The notes beneath the pieces were generated by a model, which saw nothing but the letters and a program-made list of their open reading frames with translations, ran no database searches and had not been told where the DNA came from. This document shows, piece by piece, positions 20,401 to 29,244 of a DNA stretch of 50,814 bases (position 1 is its first letter; each line of letters starts with the position of its first letter). The stretch comes from Bacteroidales bacterium. Lineage in GTDB: Bacteria; Bacteroidota; Bacteroidia; Bacteroidales; UBA4417. The DNA is taken from NCBI GenBank assembly GCA_016707705.1, contig JADJHD010000033.1, forward strand, positions 1 through 50,814, in the 5' to 3' direction. The position numbers were made by a program, and so were the translations under genes.

Positions 20401-20823
20401 GGCCTCGACTTCATCCTGAAACTCAAACCGGTACTTTACAATTTTGATAGCCGGAAATTTGAGGAATATCTCGTTAAAAATCTCCCCGACAGTCTCCAGC
20501 GTTCCCATCTTGATGAATCTGATTTCAGTCAGGCTTCAGCTATCCGGCAAAGCGGATTTGTTGCCCAGGATGTGGAAAATGCAATGGTGGAAACCGGTTA
20601 TGACTTCAACGGACTACATAAACCAACCGATGCTGATGATCACTATTCTGTGTCCTACAGCCTCTTCGTTGTTCCTTTGGTGAAAGGTATGCAGGAGCAG
20701 CAGCAAATCATTGAGTCCGATAAACTGAAAATCAGTGCTCTGGAAGAAAAAATCAACAGTCTGGAATCCGTTAACTCTCAATTGGAGAGCAGGCTAAAGG
20801 CAATTGAAGAGAAAATAAAATAA
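17404..20823 (+). CDS. Large S74 chaperone-domain surface fibre protein with about 35 YadA-head-like repeats
   Basis: A 1139-residue intact frame. The signal peptide ends SFSQ and is followed by the shared module VAINTDGSLPDNSAGLDVKF, then PPRLSTVQRDAI. Residues of about 140-950 are near-continuous 24-residue repeats of the form NTTGSNNTAIGYQSLYSN. They are interrupted every few hundred residues by a longer unit, GTNAMQFVNNSTIPFTIYN then VAVGFEAIRGSE, which recurs at least five times and may mark structural blocks. The S74 domain keeps Ser985 and Lys990 (FPSDGRFK) for self-cleavage, then GFVAQDVENAMVETGYDFNG and a terminal coiled coil. I infer a trimeric adhesin-like fibre at the cell surface. 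The paralogue at 20827 starts 3 bases after its stop, so the two are probably co-transcribed. Confidence 0.85.
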   Translation: MTRTFLFLLLLLLISSLSFSQVAINTDGSLPDNSAGLDVKFTNKGFLPPRLSTVQRDAIVSPAAGLLIFNTDLKRLEYYGGASIGWSTGSGNGWSLTGNTGTIDTVNFLGTTDNVPLNFRVNNQKVGKIDFTKQNTFFGPFAGSVNNSGTNNSAYGANTMQSNVAGSNATAFGTNAMQFVNNSTIPFTIYNVAVGFEAIRGSETSSENTGISNTAIGYQALRNNSSGGWNTACGYNALFSNTTGNANSAMGIDVLRSNTSGSNNSSYGLNSLRFNTTGSGNSAFGFDALYSNETGASNSSFGGSSLNSNVNGSGNSSFGFSALDGLSGGNYNTAVGMNALMDVYSANNSTAIGANAMQYYINYPSGFINSNVAVGFEALRGISGYAGTPCNFNTVVGYQACLNNSSGDNNTANGYLALKSNTSGSGNVAIGSLSLLQNQVGTYNVGVGPSALVANASGNYNSAVGYGALLNNISGSDNVALGKNALNGNMHGSSATAIGTNAMYFSNSSYAPFQNYNVAVGFEALKGSVNGFANTGNNNTALGYQTMLVNSTGSANTAVGTQAMLSNTTGYNTTATGANALLSNTIGINNTATGTSALTSNVSGNANVAVGLNALAGNVAGSNGTAIGTGAMYYYNNSTNPFINDNVAVGYESLKGSATPANNHGNNNTAIGYQSLYSNTGGDGNTAIGNTSLFSNTNGAFNTASGTSALYYNTDGINNTANGYFSLYFNTTGSNNTSIGIYSLYNNTSGSENTSNGYLSLNGNTTGFYNTASGSLSLKSNTTGNSNTAIGYHALMSNISGSNGTAIGVNAMQNAYNTTTPYTCYNVAVGFEALKGSATLAANTGNNNTALGYQTMLVNSSGTANTAVGTQAMYKNTTGYNTTATGVSALFNNTSGINNTAVGTSSLVNNSTGSSNTATGLNSLAFNTSGSNNSAFGAGADVSAWNLSNATAIGSGALVGSSNKIRLGNTSVTSIEGQVAYSFPSDGRFKYNLSEDGIKGLDFILKLKPVLYNFDSRKFEEYLVKNLPDSLQRSHLDESDFSQASAIRQSGFVAQDVENAMVETGYDFNGLHKPTDADDHYSVSYSLFVVPLVKGMQEQQQIIESDKLKISALEEKINSLESVNSQLESRLKAIEEKIK

Positions 20824-20826
20824 GAT

Positions 20827-23249
20827 ATGAAATCACTACTATTTACTCTTTTTCTAGGAGTCATATTCAACATAATTTCTCTGGCTCAGGTTGCAATCAA
20901 TAGCGATGGCACATTACCTGATAACTCAGCCGGACTGGATGTGAAATTCAACAATAAGGGCTTCCTTCCTCCCCGGCTGACAACTACACAACGGAATGCT
21001 ATTGTCGGCCCTGCTGCAGGACTTCTTATTTACAATACAAACCTTAACAGGCTTGAGTATTATGGAGGAGCTTCCATTGGATGGACTTGCTGAGCCCCGG
21101 AAGCGGATGGTCGCTGACGGGAAATGCCGGTACAATTGATTCAGTAAACTTCCTCGGAACAACAGATAATGTTGGATTGAATTTCAGGGTAAACAATCAG
21201 AAGGCAGGGAAAATTGACCCTGTGAAGAATAATATATTTCTAGGTCCTCTATCAGGTGGGAATAATAATTCTGGCATCAATAACTCCGCTTTCGGGGCAA
21301 ATGCTTTACAAGGCAATGTGGCAGGAAACAATGCAACAGCTGTTGGGGCAAATGCATTGCAATATTCGAACAACACTTCCGGCTCATTTGTAAATTACAA
21401 TGTAGCAGTTGGGTTTGAGGCAATCAGAGGATCGGTTGTTCTTGCGGCAAATACCGGAAACTTAAACACAGCAATAGGCTACCAGACCTTAAAGAACAAT
21501 ACCGGGGGAAGCTGGAATACAGCAGGTGGTTACAACGCATTAACTTCCAATACAACCGGTTATGCTAATACGGTTACAGGGGTTGATGCAATGAAGACAA
21601 ATACAACTGGATATAATAACAGCTCTTATGGACTAAATTCACTTTTTTATAATAATTCAGGAGCTAACAACTCTGCCTATGGTGTTGGCAGCCTATATTT
21701 TAATCATAATGGACTATCAAATTCTGCATTCGGGATGGGTTCATTGAACTACAATATCAGAGGAAACGAAAATGTTGCTGTAGGAACCAACGCAATGTTT
21801 AGCAATGTTGCAGGCAACAATGCAACTGCAATTGGAACAGGGGCTATGTATTACTCCAACAGTTCTTCAACACCCTTTATAGGATATAATGTCGCTGTAG
21901 GATTTGAAGCCTTGAGAGGCTCTTCCAATGCTGCACTGAACACCGGACATGATAATACAGCTGTTGGCTATCAAGCTCTGACAAATAACAGCAATGGTTT
22001 CTTTAATACTGCAATAGGGGCTACTACTTTAGTAAACAATTCAACAGGGAATAATCTCACTGCTATTGGTGTGTATTCACTCTTCGATAATACAACTGGT
22101 ATCAATAATTCGGCTATTGGCAATGCTGCACTTACTTCTAATACGACAGGAAGCAACAATTTGGCAATAGGTTTGAATTCTATGTATAATAATTTAGCTG
22201 GGAATAATGCAACAGCAATCGGAATCAGTGCAATGGCTAATACGAACAATTCTTCTGTTGCATTTAATAATCAATCTGTTGCAGTAGGTTTTGAAGCCCT
22301 GAGGGGTTCGGCCAATCCGGCTTCAAATACAGGTAACAACAATACAGCTCTGGGTTACCAGACATTGCTGGTGAATTCAACAGGAACTTCCAACACTGCT
22401 GTCGGAATGCAGGCTATGTACAAGAACACTACGGGATACAATACTACCGCAAACGGAGTTAATGCATTGTATAACAATACTACCGGAATCAATAATAGCG
22501 CTATTGGTACCAGTTCTCTTTCAAATAATTCAACAGGTAACTCGAACACTGCTATCGGCTTAAATTCCCTTGCCTTTAATACCACCGGCAGCAATAATTC
22601 AGCCTTTGGAGCAGGTGCTGACGTCAGCTCGTGGAATCTTTCAAATGCTACAGCCATTGGTAGCGGAGCTCTTGTGGGTTCCAGCAATAAAATCAGGCTT
22701 GGGAATACAAGTGTTACCTCCATTGAAGGCCAGGTGGCTTACAGCTTTCCTTCCGACGGTCGCTTCAAGTATAACCTTTCAGAGGATGGCATCAAGGGCC
22801 TCGACTTTATCCTGAAACTCAAACCGGTACTATACAATTTCGACAGCCGAAAATTTGAGGAATACCTCGTAAAAAATCTCCCTGATAGCCTCCAGCATGC
22901 ACATCTTGATGAATCTGATTTCAGTCAGGCTTCAGCTATCAGGCAAAGTGGATTTGTTGCTCAGGATGTTGAAAATGCAATGGTGCAGAGTGGTTATGAC
23001 TTCAACGGACTGCATAAGCCAACTGATGCAGATGATCACTATTCTGTGTCCTATAGCCTTTTCGTTGTTCCACTTGTGAAAGGAATGCAGGAGCAGCAGC
23101 AAATCATTGAGTCTGATAAATTGAAAATAGTTGCCCTGGAACAGAAAATCAGCAACCTTGAATCCATTAACTCTGAATTGGAAAATCTGAAATCAGTAAA
23201 TGCTCAATTGGAGGAAAGACTGAAGGCAATTGAAGAGAAATTAAAATAA
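20827..23249 (+). pseudogene. Second S74 surface fibre protein, one frame break
   Basis: A paralogue of the preceding protein, shorter by several hundred repeat residues. The first frame (20827 to about 21080) gives a signal peptide and VAINSDGTLPDNSAGLDVKF. Around 21082 the frame changes, so that YYGGASIGWT is followed in the next frame by SPGSGWSLTGNAGTIDSVNF, matching the neighbour's uninterrupted sequence. From there 720 residues are intact, including S74 dyad FPSDGRFK and coiled coil. The last 250 residues are almost identical to the upstream copy, while the repeat regions differ in length and order, which points to tandem duplication followed by repeat shuffling. One missing or added base explains everything. 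Confidence 0.75.
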
Positions 23250-23645
23250 GATTCGTAAAACATTCGTGAATTCGTGGCTAAAACCCTTTCCATTCAAGTA
23301 AAGTTGCCACGAATACGCGAATAAAGGAACGAATGAGATTCGTAAAACATTCGTGCATTCGTGGCTAAAAGCCTTTCCATTCAAGTAAAGTTGCCACGAA
23401 TACGCGAATAAAGGAACGAATGAGATTCGTAAAACATTCGTGCATTCGTGGCTAAAACCCTTTCCATTCAAGTAAAGTTGCCACGAATACGCGAATAAAG
23501 GAACGAATGAGATTCGTAAAACATTCGTGCATTCGTGGCTAAAACCCTTTCCATTCAAGTAAAGTTGCCACGAATACGCGAATAAAGGAACGAATGAGAT
23601 TCGTAAAACATTCGTGAATTCGTGGCTAAAAACCTTTCCTATTGT
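23250..23645. repeat. Array of an 87-bp repeat, about 4.6 copies
   Basis: Units begin at 23250, 23337, 23424, 23511 and 23598, each exactly 87 bp, starting GATTCGTAAAACATTCGTG. Differences between units are single bases (for example GTGAATTCG against GTGCATTCG). Each unit contains an inverted repeat, ATTCGTGGC ... GCCACGAAT, about 30 bases apart, so each could fold as a hairpin. The array starts at the base after the S74 stop codon and ends just before the GxxExxY gene. Related copies lie on the far side of that gene (24099-24220). Confidence 0.9.
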
Positions 23646-23653
23646 GATTGGAA

Positions 23654-24031
23654 TCAACCATGTAGTATTCTTCTGCAGTTCAGTTTAAGCTCTCCAAAAT
23701 TAACCAGCAGGGCTAGTTTATTATGTGAGACCTTCAGGTAATTGATGCATTGAGCAACAAATCCCTCCGGAATAGAAGAAACTCCTTTTACCTCCAGGAT
23801 AATGCTGTCGTAAACAACAAAATCGGCATAAAATCGATGAGGTAAAATAATATCCTTGTAATGCACAACATACTCCTTCTCTCTCTCAAATGGAATATCC
23901 GCCTTTTTGAATTCATACTCAAGGGCATCCTTATAGACAATTTCCAGAAATCCAGCCCCTAATTGATTGTGTACATCCATACAGATACCAATAATGGAAT
24001 AGCTTTCGTCTTTAAAAAATATATCACTCAT
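23654..24031 (-). CDS. GxxExxY protein (PD-(D/E)XK nuclease-like fold)
   Basis: A 125-residue protein. The signature Gly27-Phe-Leu-Glu30-Ile-Val-Tyr33 gives the family its name. Asp70 in RFYADFVVYD and Glu80-x-Lys82 in SIILEVKG fit the PD-(D/E)XK nuclease pattern, as known for this family (PDDEXK_3). The start is taken at 24031 (MSDIFFKDESYSIIGICMDV); an upstream in-frame ATG at 24082 would add a hydrophobic, unconserved stretch. The gene lies between two sets of the 87-bp palindromic repeat. Its biochemical activity is not established; a role in handling those repeats is only a guess from position. Confidence 0.85.
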   Translation of the reverse strand: MSDIFFKDESYSIIGICMDVHNQLGAGFLEIVYKDALEYEFKKADIPFEREKEYVVHYKDIILPHRFYADFVVYDSIILEVKGVSSIPEGFVAQCINYLKVSHNKLALLVNFGELKLNCRRILHG

Positions 24032-24098
24032 AATTAATACATTAAATAAATAAATCAGAATATTAAAAGCTGCAAATAACAACTAAATGTATTAATAA

Positions 24099-24220
24099 AA
24101 TTCGTCCACATTGGTGCATTCGTGGCTAAACTTCATCCTCTTTCAAGTAAAGTTGCCACGAATACACGAATAAAAGAACGAATGTGATTCGTAAAACATT
24201 GGTGCATTCGTGGCTAAAAA
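24099..24220. repeat. Partial copies of the 87-bp repeat on the other side of the GxxExxY gene
   Basis: About 1.4 copies in the same orientation as the main array: ATTCGTCCACATTGGTGCAT, then TCGTGGCTAAA, TTTCAAGTAAAGTTGCCACG, AATACACGAATAAAAGAACG, then a second GATTCGTAAAACATTGGTGC. They are more diverged from the array than its units are from each other. Confidence 0.85.
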
Positions 24221-24261
24221 ACCCACTTTATCGTGACCTCATCGGCCCCAGTCTCATTAAT

Positions 24262-25470
24262 CTATGCACCAGATGTTTTGCCAACTGATAATCCGAAATA
24301 TCCTGCAAGCAGTCCAAACCCCATCACCATGGCTTCATTGAATCCCCGGGTTTCAAGTGAAAATCCTATCAGGACGATTCCAAGTCCCCAATAGGCTACT
24401 GCTGCTATCAATCCCATGATGCTGCCCAAAATGAGCGGACGAATCCTGATCTTTTTCTTCCCGATCAGATTCTTTCCCAGAGCTCCGATCAATCCTCCCA
24501 GTAAAGCCAGCAACAGGAATAACCATGGGAACACTGCCTTGATGGTAAGCGTATTGCTCCTGTAATTCTGATTGATGCTCCTGATCTCAATTTGTCCCAA
24601 ACTCTCTGACCTAAGGTTAACTTTTCCTGCCTTTTCGCCAACAAGCACTAAACTTGAAGAATCAAGGCTGCCCAATGAGGATTCCAGCGAAACGGGAACC
24701 ATTCTGTTTCCGGAAACCCCTTTCAGTGAAAGATGAATGGGCAAGGACTGAATTCCCATGCCTTGTATCTTTTCCCTGGCCGAACTCAGGATAATTGCCG
24801 GTTCTACTCCCAGCTTTTTGGGATATCCAAGCGGATTGCTCACTGTCAGAATTTTCACTTCAACAGAGTCGCGGGGATCTTCAGCCTGAATACTCAAGTC
24901 AAGCGGTGGCCAGTTGATCGAATGTATTCGAATGGATTTGGAAACGGCACCAAATGATACCAGAATATCTTCAGGTGTCGACAACTGCTTCTGTCCGGCA
25001 TGGTCGTTGCCAGCTTCCCTAACTTCCATTGGCAGGAAACGGATGCTTCCTTCAAACAGCTTTTTACTGAAATCATACTTAAGAGGAGCTGCATCAATAA
25101 AGAGAATTCGATAGGAAAACTGATTTCCCGTCCCGGATTCCTTGGCATAAAAGAGTTCCGGCAGCATATATAATCCGGCATTGGCGGAGGTGTCAATTCT
25201 ATCGGGCAACACCGACCTGTCAACCCGACTAATGGCAATCCCGGTTTGAGCAACAGCCTTTTCTTCTCCTGCCTTAAGCCTGAATCCATCAACTCTTTCA
25301 ACCCGGGCGGAGGTATCCAATATCCGGGCTGCATCGGTACTGACTTTGAATGCTACTTTCTGCTGCAGCAACTGTGGGCTCACCAGTCGATGCCGCTCTT
25401 TTACCTGTTGGGCAATCAGGAAATAGGGGAGAACCAGTGATATTATGAGTGATAAATATTGGAGCTTCAT
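24262..25470 (-). CDS. Exported protein of unknown function with C-terminal membrane helices
   Basis: A 402-residue protein I do not recognise. It has a signal peptide (residues 1-20, ending LIAQ), then about 290 residues likely outside the inner membrane, rich in beta-type sequence with IRIHSINWPPLDLSIQAEDP in the middle. The C-terminal 95 residues hold three or four hydrophobic segments (FPWLFLLLALLGGLIGALG, then ILGSIMGLIAAVAYWGLGIV, then MVMGFGLLAGYFGLSVG) with a KKKIRIR positive loop between the first two. The layout suggests a large periplasmic domain anchored by a small membrane bundle. No catalytic motif is visible. It stands alone, upstream (in minus direction) of the repeat cluster. 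Confidence 0.7.
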   Translation of the reverse strand: MKLQYLSLIISLVLPYFLIAQQVKERHRLVSPQLLQQKVAFKVSTDAARILDTSARVERVDGFRLKAGEEKAVAQTGIAISRVDRSVLPDRIDTSANAGLYMLPELFYAKESGTGNQFSYRILFIDAAPLKYDFSKKLFEGSIRFLPMEVREAGNDHAGQKQLSTPEDILVSFGAVSKSIRIHSINWPPLDLSIQAEDPRDSVEVKILTVSNPLGYPKKLGVEPAIILSSAREKIQGMGIQSLPIHLSLKGVSGNRMVPVSLESSLGSLDSSSLVLVGEKAGKVNLRSESLGQIEIRSINQNYRSNTLTIKAVFPWLFLLLALLGGLIGALGKNLIGKKKIRIRPLILGSIMGLIAAVAYWGLGIVLIGFSLETRGFNEAMVMGFGLLAGYFGLSVGKTSGA

Positions 25471-25749
25471 AGAGAGTTGGATATTTGTGGACAGAATATG
25501 AACTCAGTAATCTAAAAGTATTCAATTCTTTTCAGATTTTGGAAAGAATCAATACAACAGATCCAACATTTCTTTGTTTGGGGAATTGGGAATTGATATT
25601 CCAGGCAAGCGATTTAAGCTCGATCACATTGAAAAACGCAAAGCAATATTTTTACTGATTAGACTAAATAGCGGCTATACTCTCAGCTGCAGCAGAGATA
25701 GTTTCGTTAAATTGACCTGCAATGGTATGCCGGAAACTGGACTTCTTCT

Positions 25750-28338
25750 CTATTGAATAATCAGTCTTTTGGTGACGAATCCCTTTTCGGTCAGAATACG
25801 CAGAATGTAAATTCCGGAGGGTTTTCCCTTCAATGAAATGGAGTAATTATTCTGGAAATCTTTCAGCACATAAGTATCAGTTAGAATTCCCTGAGAAGTA
25901 AATATCTCAACCTGTGAAATCTTATAGCTATTTGATTCTATCAGAATATCGCTAGTTGCCGGATTGGGAGATATCATTATTCCTTGTGCTGAAACATCAG
26001 CCTGAATCCCTGAAAATAAATCCAAGTGTACAGTATCGCAGAAGGATATGGAATTGCAGGCATTGGTGACTTTAAGGCAAACCCTGTAATCTCCGGCTCC
26101 CGGAAAGCTGTGAATAGGATTAAATTCATTTGAAATATCGCCATCCCCAAAATCCCACATCACAGTTTCGGCAAATAATGATTGATTGACAAAACCAACA
26201 AAGAAGTTTCCTAGATAGTCATATCTGAATCTGCTGAAGGGTTCCTGATATTTGACAATATGCTCGCAGGAGAGATTTTCCCCGCATTCATTCTGTACAT
26301 AGAGGCAGGCCCAATAATTCCCTTCAAACTGATAGGTATGAGTCGGATTTTGAACCGTGGATTGTTGTCCGTCCCCAAAATCCCACAGCCATGTTACATT
26401 CTGCCCGTTGCCAAAATTTGAAAGATTGGTAAACTGAACGGCTGAACTGGTACAGGCCGTTGTTGTATAATCAAAAGATGCATAAGGTAAATCTGCTACA
26501 TTTAAAATGTGTGTCACGTTGTTCGGACAGCCCATGGTGTCAACAACGGAAAGAGTTACAGAATACATCCCCGTCTGGATGTACACATGCTGTGGATTGG
26601 AAAGCACTGAAACTGATCCATCCCCAAATTCCCAAAGCCATGTTGCAATTGTTTCGGGGTTCATCACCAATGTATCAGGACTGAAAGAAACAGCCTCACT
26701 CAAACATGCAGTAGTATTTGTAAAGTCAATGAGTGACTGATTACTGATGACCTGCTTGACTATTGTATCCATGCAACCGTCAATATTCGTCACAACAAGC
26801 ATTACATTGAAAGTGTCAGGGGCGAAATATGTGTGCATGGGATTAGCAAGAGAAGAGCTGTTGTTAATTCCGGAAGCAGGATCTCCGAAATTCCATTGCC
26901 AGTTAATAATATTTCCGCCTCCATTCAGGGAAGTAACATCGGTAAAGTAAACTGCCAGGTTTGTGCAACTGCCTGCATAAGTGAAATTTGCAATAGGTAG
27001 AGGCAAGGAAACAACAGGAAGTGTCACAGAGTTGGCGTATCCCCCATTGGTGATTGTGGTGAGCGATACATAGTATGTTCCGGAGTTCTGGTACACATGC
27101 TGCACATTCGGATTTTCAGGAAAAATAATGGTATCTGTTGTACCATCCCCGAAATTCCAGATCCATTTCAAAATATACCCAGAAGCAGTGCTTGATAAGT
27201 CGTTGAACATTACTGGCTGATTAGTGCAACTGGAATCAGCGATAAAATTTGCAATAACCTGATTGGGTCCGTAATACAGCAAATTGGGCAGTCCCGGTTT
27301 CGACATGCCGTTCCCAAGGTGAATAGCTTCATCAACATAACCACACATGGCTCCGCTTAAGTCAGGCGAGTTGATCACCCCCAGATAATAGCTTCCGGTA
27401 TTTGGCCTGTCATAGCGTGCAACATATATCTTTCCATCGGGACCTAATTGCATTGTCCCTGGCGCCATGCCGGTGCTGGCAATAAAAGTATTGGTGTTCG
27501 ATGCCAGGTCAACCTGATAGATTTCTTTAATATCATAGGATACAGAAACATAAAGCTTGGTGTTGTCTCCTGAAAACTCAACTCCATAGGTTGCATCGGG
27601 ATAAGTATATCCAAGATCGTAGGCTACTTCACCGGTAGCAGGATCAAAATTATAGATTTCAGCACGCTTTTGATGGTAGGTAGCCATGGCAAGCAGGTTT
27701 CCGTCAGAAGAAACTTTCAGACAACCCTGAGGCCCGCTGATCACAGGCCCTGTTCCACTGACCACAGCATTATTGACAAAACCGGCTGAAGTAACCAAAT
27801 AGCTCTTGAAAATAATGTTGTCCCGTTCATGGATGATTACCCAGATGTCCTGATGATTTTCATGAAAAACGGCAGTCATTTTCTCAGTGCAGTTCTCCTG
27901 TATGTAGACATTTTTCAAAACAACAGCACCCATGCCATTGTTTTGTGTCATGTCCACTACTGAATATGCGAAATTTCCGTTACTGTAAGCATAATCAAGG
28001 GTAAATATCAGGTATTGTGTTGTTGAACCCGGTTGGGGAATTATTAATGCCGACTGCGTAGTATGCGAGTTTCCCCACAAGCCAGTTCCGTTACTCATGA
28101 TACTATGACTGGCATCGTACACTGTAACACCATCCGTGTAGAACAACAGTTCACCATTGCTGTTGCACATGCTTGACGTACCCTCCATCGCGTTTATCTG
28201 ACCATTTTGAAGAGCTACAGGCACCCCTGAATTAAAGTCCAGTCCTGCATAAGAGCCAAAATACCAGATGTTCCCCTGTTTCTGGGCCGAACAAAATATG
28301 GATACCAATAATCCGAGAATAATAAAAATACTTTTCAT
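25750..28338 (-). CDS. PKD-repeat surface protein secreted by T9SS
   Basis: An 862-residue protein. Signal peptide residues 1-19 end FCSAQ. Residues 20-360 look like a beta-propeller (QGNIWYFGSYAGLDFNSG, SSMCNSNGELLFYTDGVTVY, LKVSSDGNLLAMATYH), a pairing often seen in Bacteroidota. Five PKD domains follow (about 365-780), each with the WxWxFGDG core, for example WIWNFGDGTTDT, WLWEFGDGSVSV and VMWDFGDGDISN. The last 75 residues are a type A T9SS sorting domain: ISPNPATSDILIES through GFVTKRLIIQ. It is therefore exported across the outer membrane and anchored or released there, perhaps as an adhesin or glycan-binding protein. Confidence 0.9.
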   Translation of the reverse strand: MKSIFIILGLLVSIFCSAQKQGNIWYFGSYAGLDFNSGVPVALQNGQINAMEGTSSMCNSNGELLFYTDGVTVYDASHSIMSNGTGLWGNSHTTQSALIIPQPGSTTQYLIFTLDYAYSNGNFAYSVVDMTQNNGMGAVVLKNVYIQENCTEKMTAVFHENHQDIWVIIHERDNIIFKSYLVTSAGFVNNAVVSGTGPVISGPQGCLKVSSDGNLLAMATYHQKRAEIYNFDPATGEVAYDLGYTYPDATYGVEFSGDNTKLYVSVSYDIKEIYQVDLASNTNTFIASTGMAPGTMQLGPDGKIYVARYDRPNTGSYYLGVINSPDLSGAMCGYVDEAIHLGNGMSKPGLPNLLYYGPNQVIANFIADSSCTNQPVMFNDLSSTASGYILKWIWNFGDGTTDTIIFPENPNVQHVYQNSGTYYVSLTTITNGGYANSVTLPVVSLPLPIANFTYAGSCTNLAVYFTDVTSLNGGGNIINWQWNFGDPASGINNSSSLANPMHTYFAPDTFNVMLVVTNIDGCMDTIVKQVISNQSLIDFTNTTACLSEAVSFSPDTLVMNPETIATWLWEFGDGSVSVLSNPQHVYIQTGMYSVTLSVVDTMGCPNNVTHILNVADLPYASFDYTTTACTSSAVQFTNLSNFGNGQNVTWLWDFGDGQQSTVQNPTHTYQFEGNYWACLYVQNECGENLSCEHIVKYQEPFSRFRYDYLGNFFVGFVNQSLFAETVMWDFGDGDISNEFNPIHSFPGAGDYRVCLKVTNACNSISFCDTVHLDLFSGIQADVSAQGIMISPNPATSDILIESNSYKISQVEIFTSQGILTDTYVLKDFQNNYSISLKGKPSGIYILRILTEKGFVTKRLIIQ

Positions 28339-28687
28339 AATTGAATATTTGGGAGTGTTAAGAATCGAAATGATTTAGAAGGTTCAAATCCTGAAGTCTG
28401 AAATCTAATTTGATTCAAACCGAATACAGTATACTTATCCTGCTGTCGGCTTGTTTTTCACAAAGTTACAGTACAATAATCCGAATTATTGATAAATATC
28501 AAAATTTTGTATATTTAATCTGTATCGATGTATCTTGCTCAATATTAACAATTTATGATTGCCTTAAATATTTTATGAAGATGTAAATCGTTCGTTTAAG
28601 GCTTACTCCGAGAACTTTAGCTAATACAAAATAGTCAGTTAGAGAATGATTGATTGAAAATCGGATGAGTTTTTCAGTCTTTGCCGA
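28339..28687. other. Intergenic region, promoter of the PKD protein
   Basis: A 349-base AT-rich gap. On the minus strand TAACTTTG (28461-28468) matches the Bacteroidota -7 box TAnnTTTG, which would give a leader of about 115 bases for the gene at 28338; no clear -33 TTTG accompanies it. Nothing else is evident. Confidence 0.35.
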
Positions 28688-29233
28688 TCATTTATTATTT
28701 CCTTGCTGACCATAGCGATGCCTGTGTTTCTTGCCTTGACCGTTTCCTTTTCCATTCCCCTGTCCTTTGCCCTTCATATCACATCCATATAGTTCGGAAT
28801 AGATTTGTGATAGTTTTTGTGTCTGTTCTGCCGTGCATACTTTTTTCAGTTCCATAAACTGTTTAATATTGGCTTGTTGCAGATTATTCTGACGCTTATC
28901 AAGTTCGCTTAGAATAGCATTGATACGAAGAGTGTCAGAATTTTCCCTGGATAGTTCTTCAATTAACTCGGCTTTCTTTTCCTTTATTGACAGAATGATA
29001 GGTTCACTGCTGGCTTTATGGGCTGAATTAATCTCATTTACCTTTATATTTTGTTCAGGGCTCAGGGAAAGTTCCGACCGCAGTGTTTCACCCGGTTTCG
29101 CTTCGGCTGCAATTGATGATGAGGCGTTCTTTCCGGAACTTGTCACAAAGAAGGTAACCATAGCTGTAACATTTACCAGCACGAGGAAAATCAAGATCCA
29201 GAATGCTAAACGATTTTTATCGGTGAAGTTCAT
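28688..29233 (-). CDS. CpxP/Spy-like periplasmic metal-stress protein, membrane-anchored
   Basis: A 181-residue protein with one N-terminal membrane helix (LAFWILIFLVLVNVTAMVTF) and a helical periplasmic domain. Two LTxxQ-like motifs typical of the Spy/CpxP/CnrX fold are visible as LSPEQNIKVNEI and CTAEQTQKLSQIY. The C-terminal 30 residues are unusual: GKGQGNGKGNGQGKKHRHRY, very rich in Gly, Lys and His, possibly metal-binding or cell-wall-binding. It is the third gene of the sigma/anti-sigma operon, 11 bases after the anti-sigma gene. In this arrangement such proteins are thought to act as envelope-stress or metal sensors for the sigma system; that role is inferred here. Confidence 0.8.
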   Translation of the reverse strand: MNFTDKNRLAFWILIFLVLVNVTAMVTFFVTSSGKNASSSIAAEAKPGETLRSELSLSPEQNIKVNEINSAHKASSEPIILSIKEKKAELIEELSRENSDTLRINAILSELDKRQNNLQQANIKQFMELKKVCTAEQTQKLSQIYSELYGCDMKGKGQGNGKGNGQGKKHRHRYGQQGNNK

Positions 29234-29244
29234 AGCTGCTGATG

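Noticed and set aside
21060..21110. Programmed frameshift or two separate genes at the start of the second S74 protein
   Set aside because: No slippery heptamer or downstream structure is evident, and the neighbouring paralogue is uninterrupted at the same place.
22355..22723. Minus-strand frames within the S74 repeats (also 20013-20327, 19035-19271, 21971-22249)
   Set aside because: They are shadows of the repeated Asn-Thr-Ala codons and recur in step with the repeats.
23250..23645. CRISPR array
   Set aside because: The units are contiguous 87-bp repeats with no variable spacers, and no cas genes are nearby.
23241..23657. Minus-strand 138-residue frame with a 29-residue repeat
   Set aside because: It is only the 87-bp repeat array read through; 87 is a multiple of three, so the frame stays open. 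No start context or family match.
25574..25756. 60-residue plus-strand frame between the unknown membrane protein and the PKD gene
   Set aside because: No family resemblance, overlaps the end of the PKD gene, and the codon pattern is unlike neighbouring genes.
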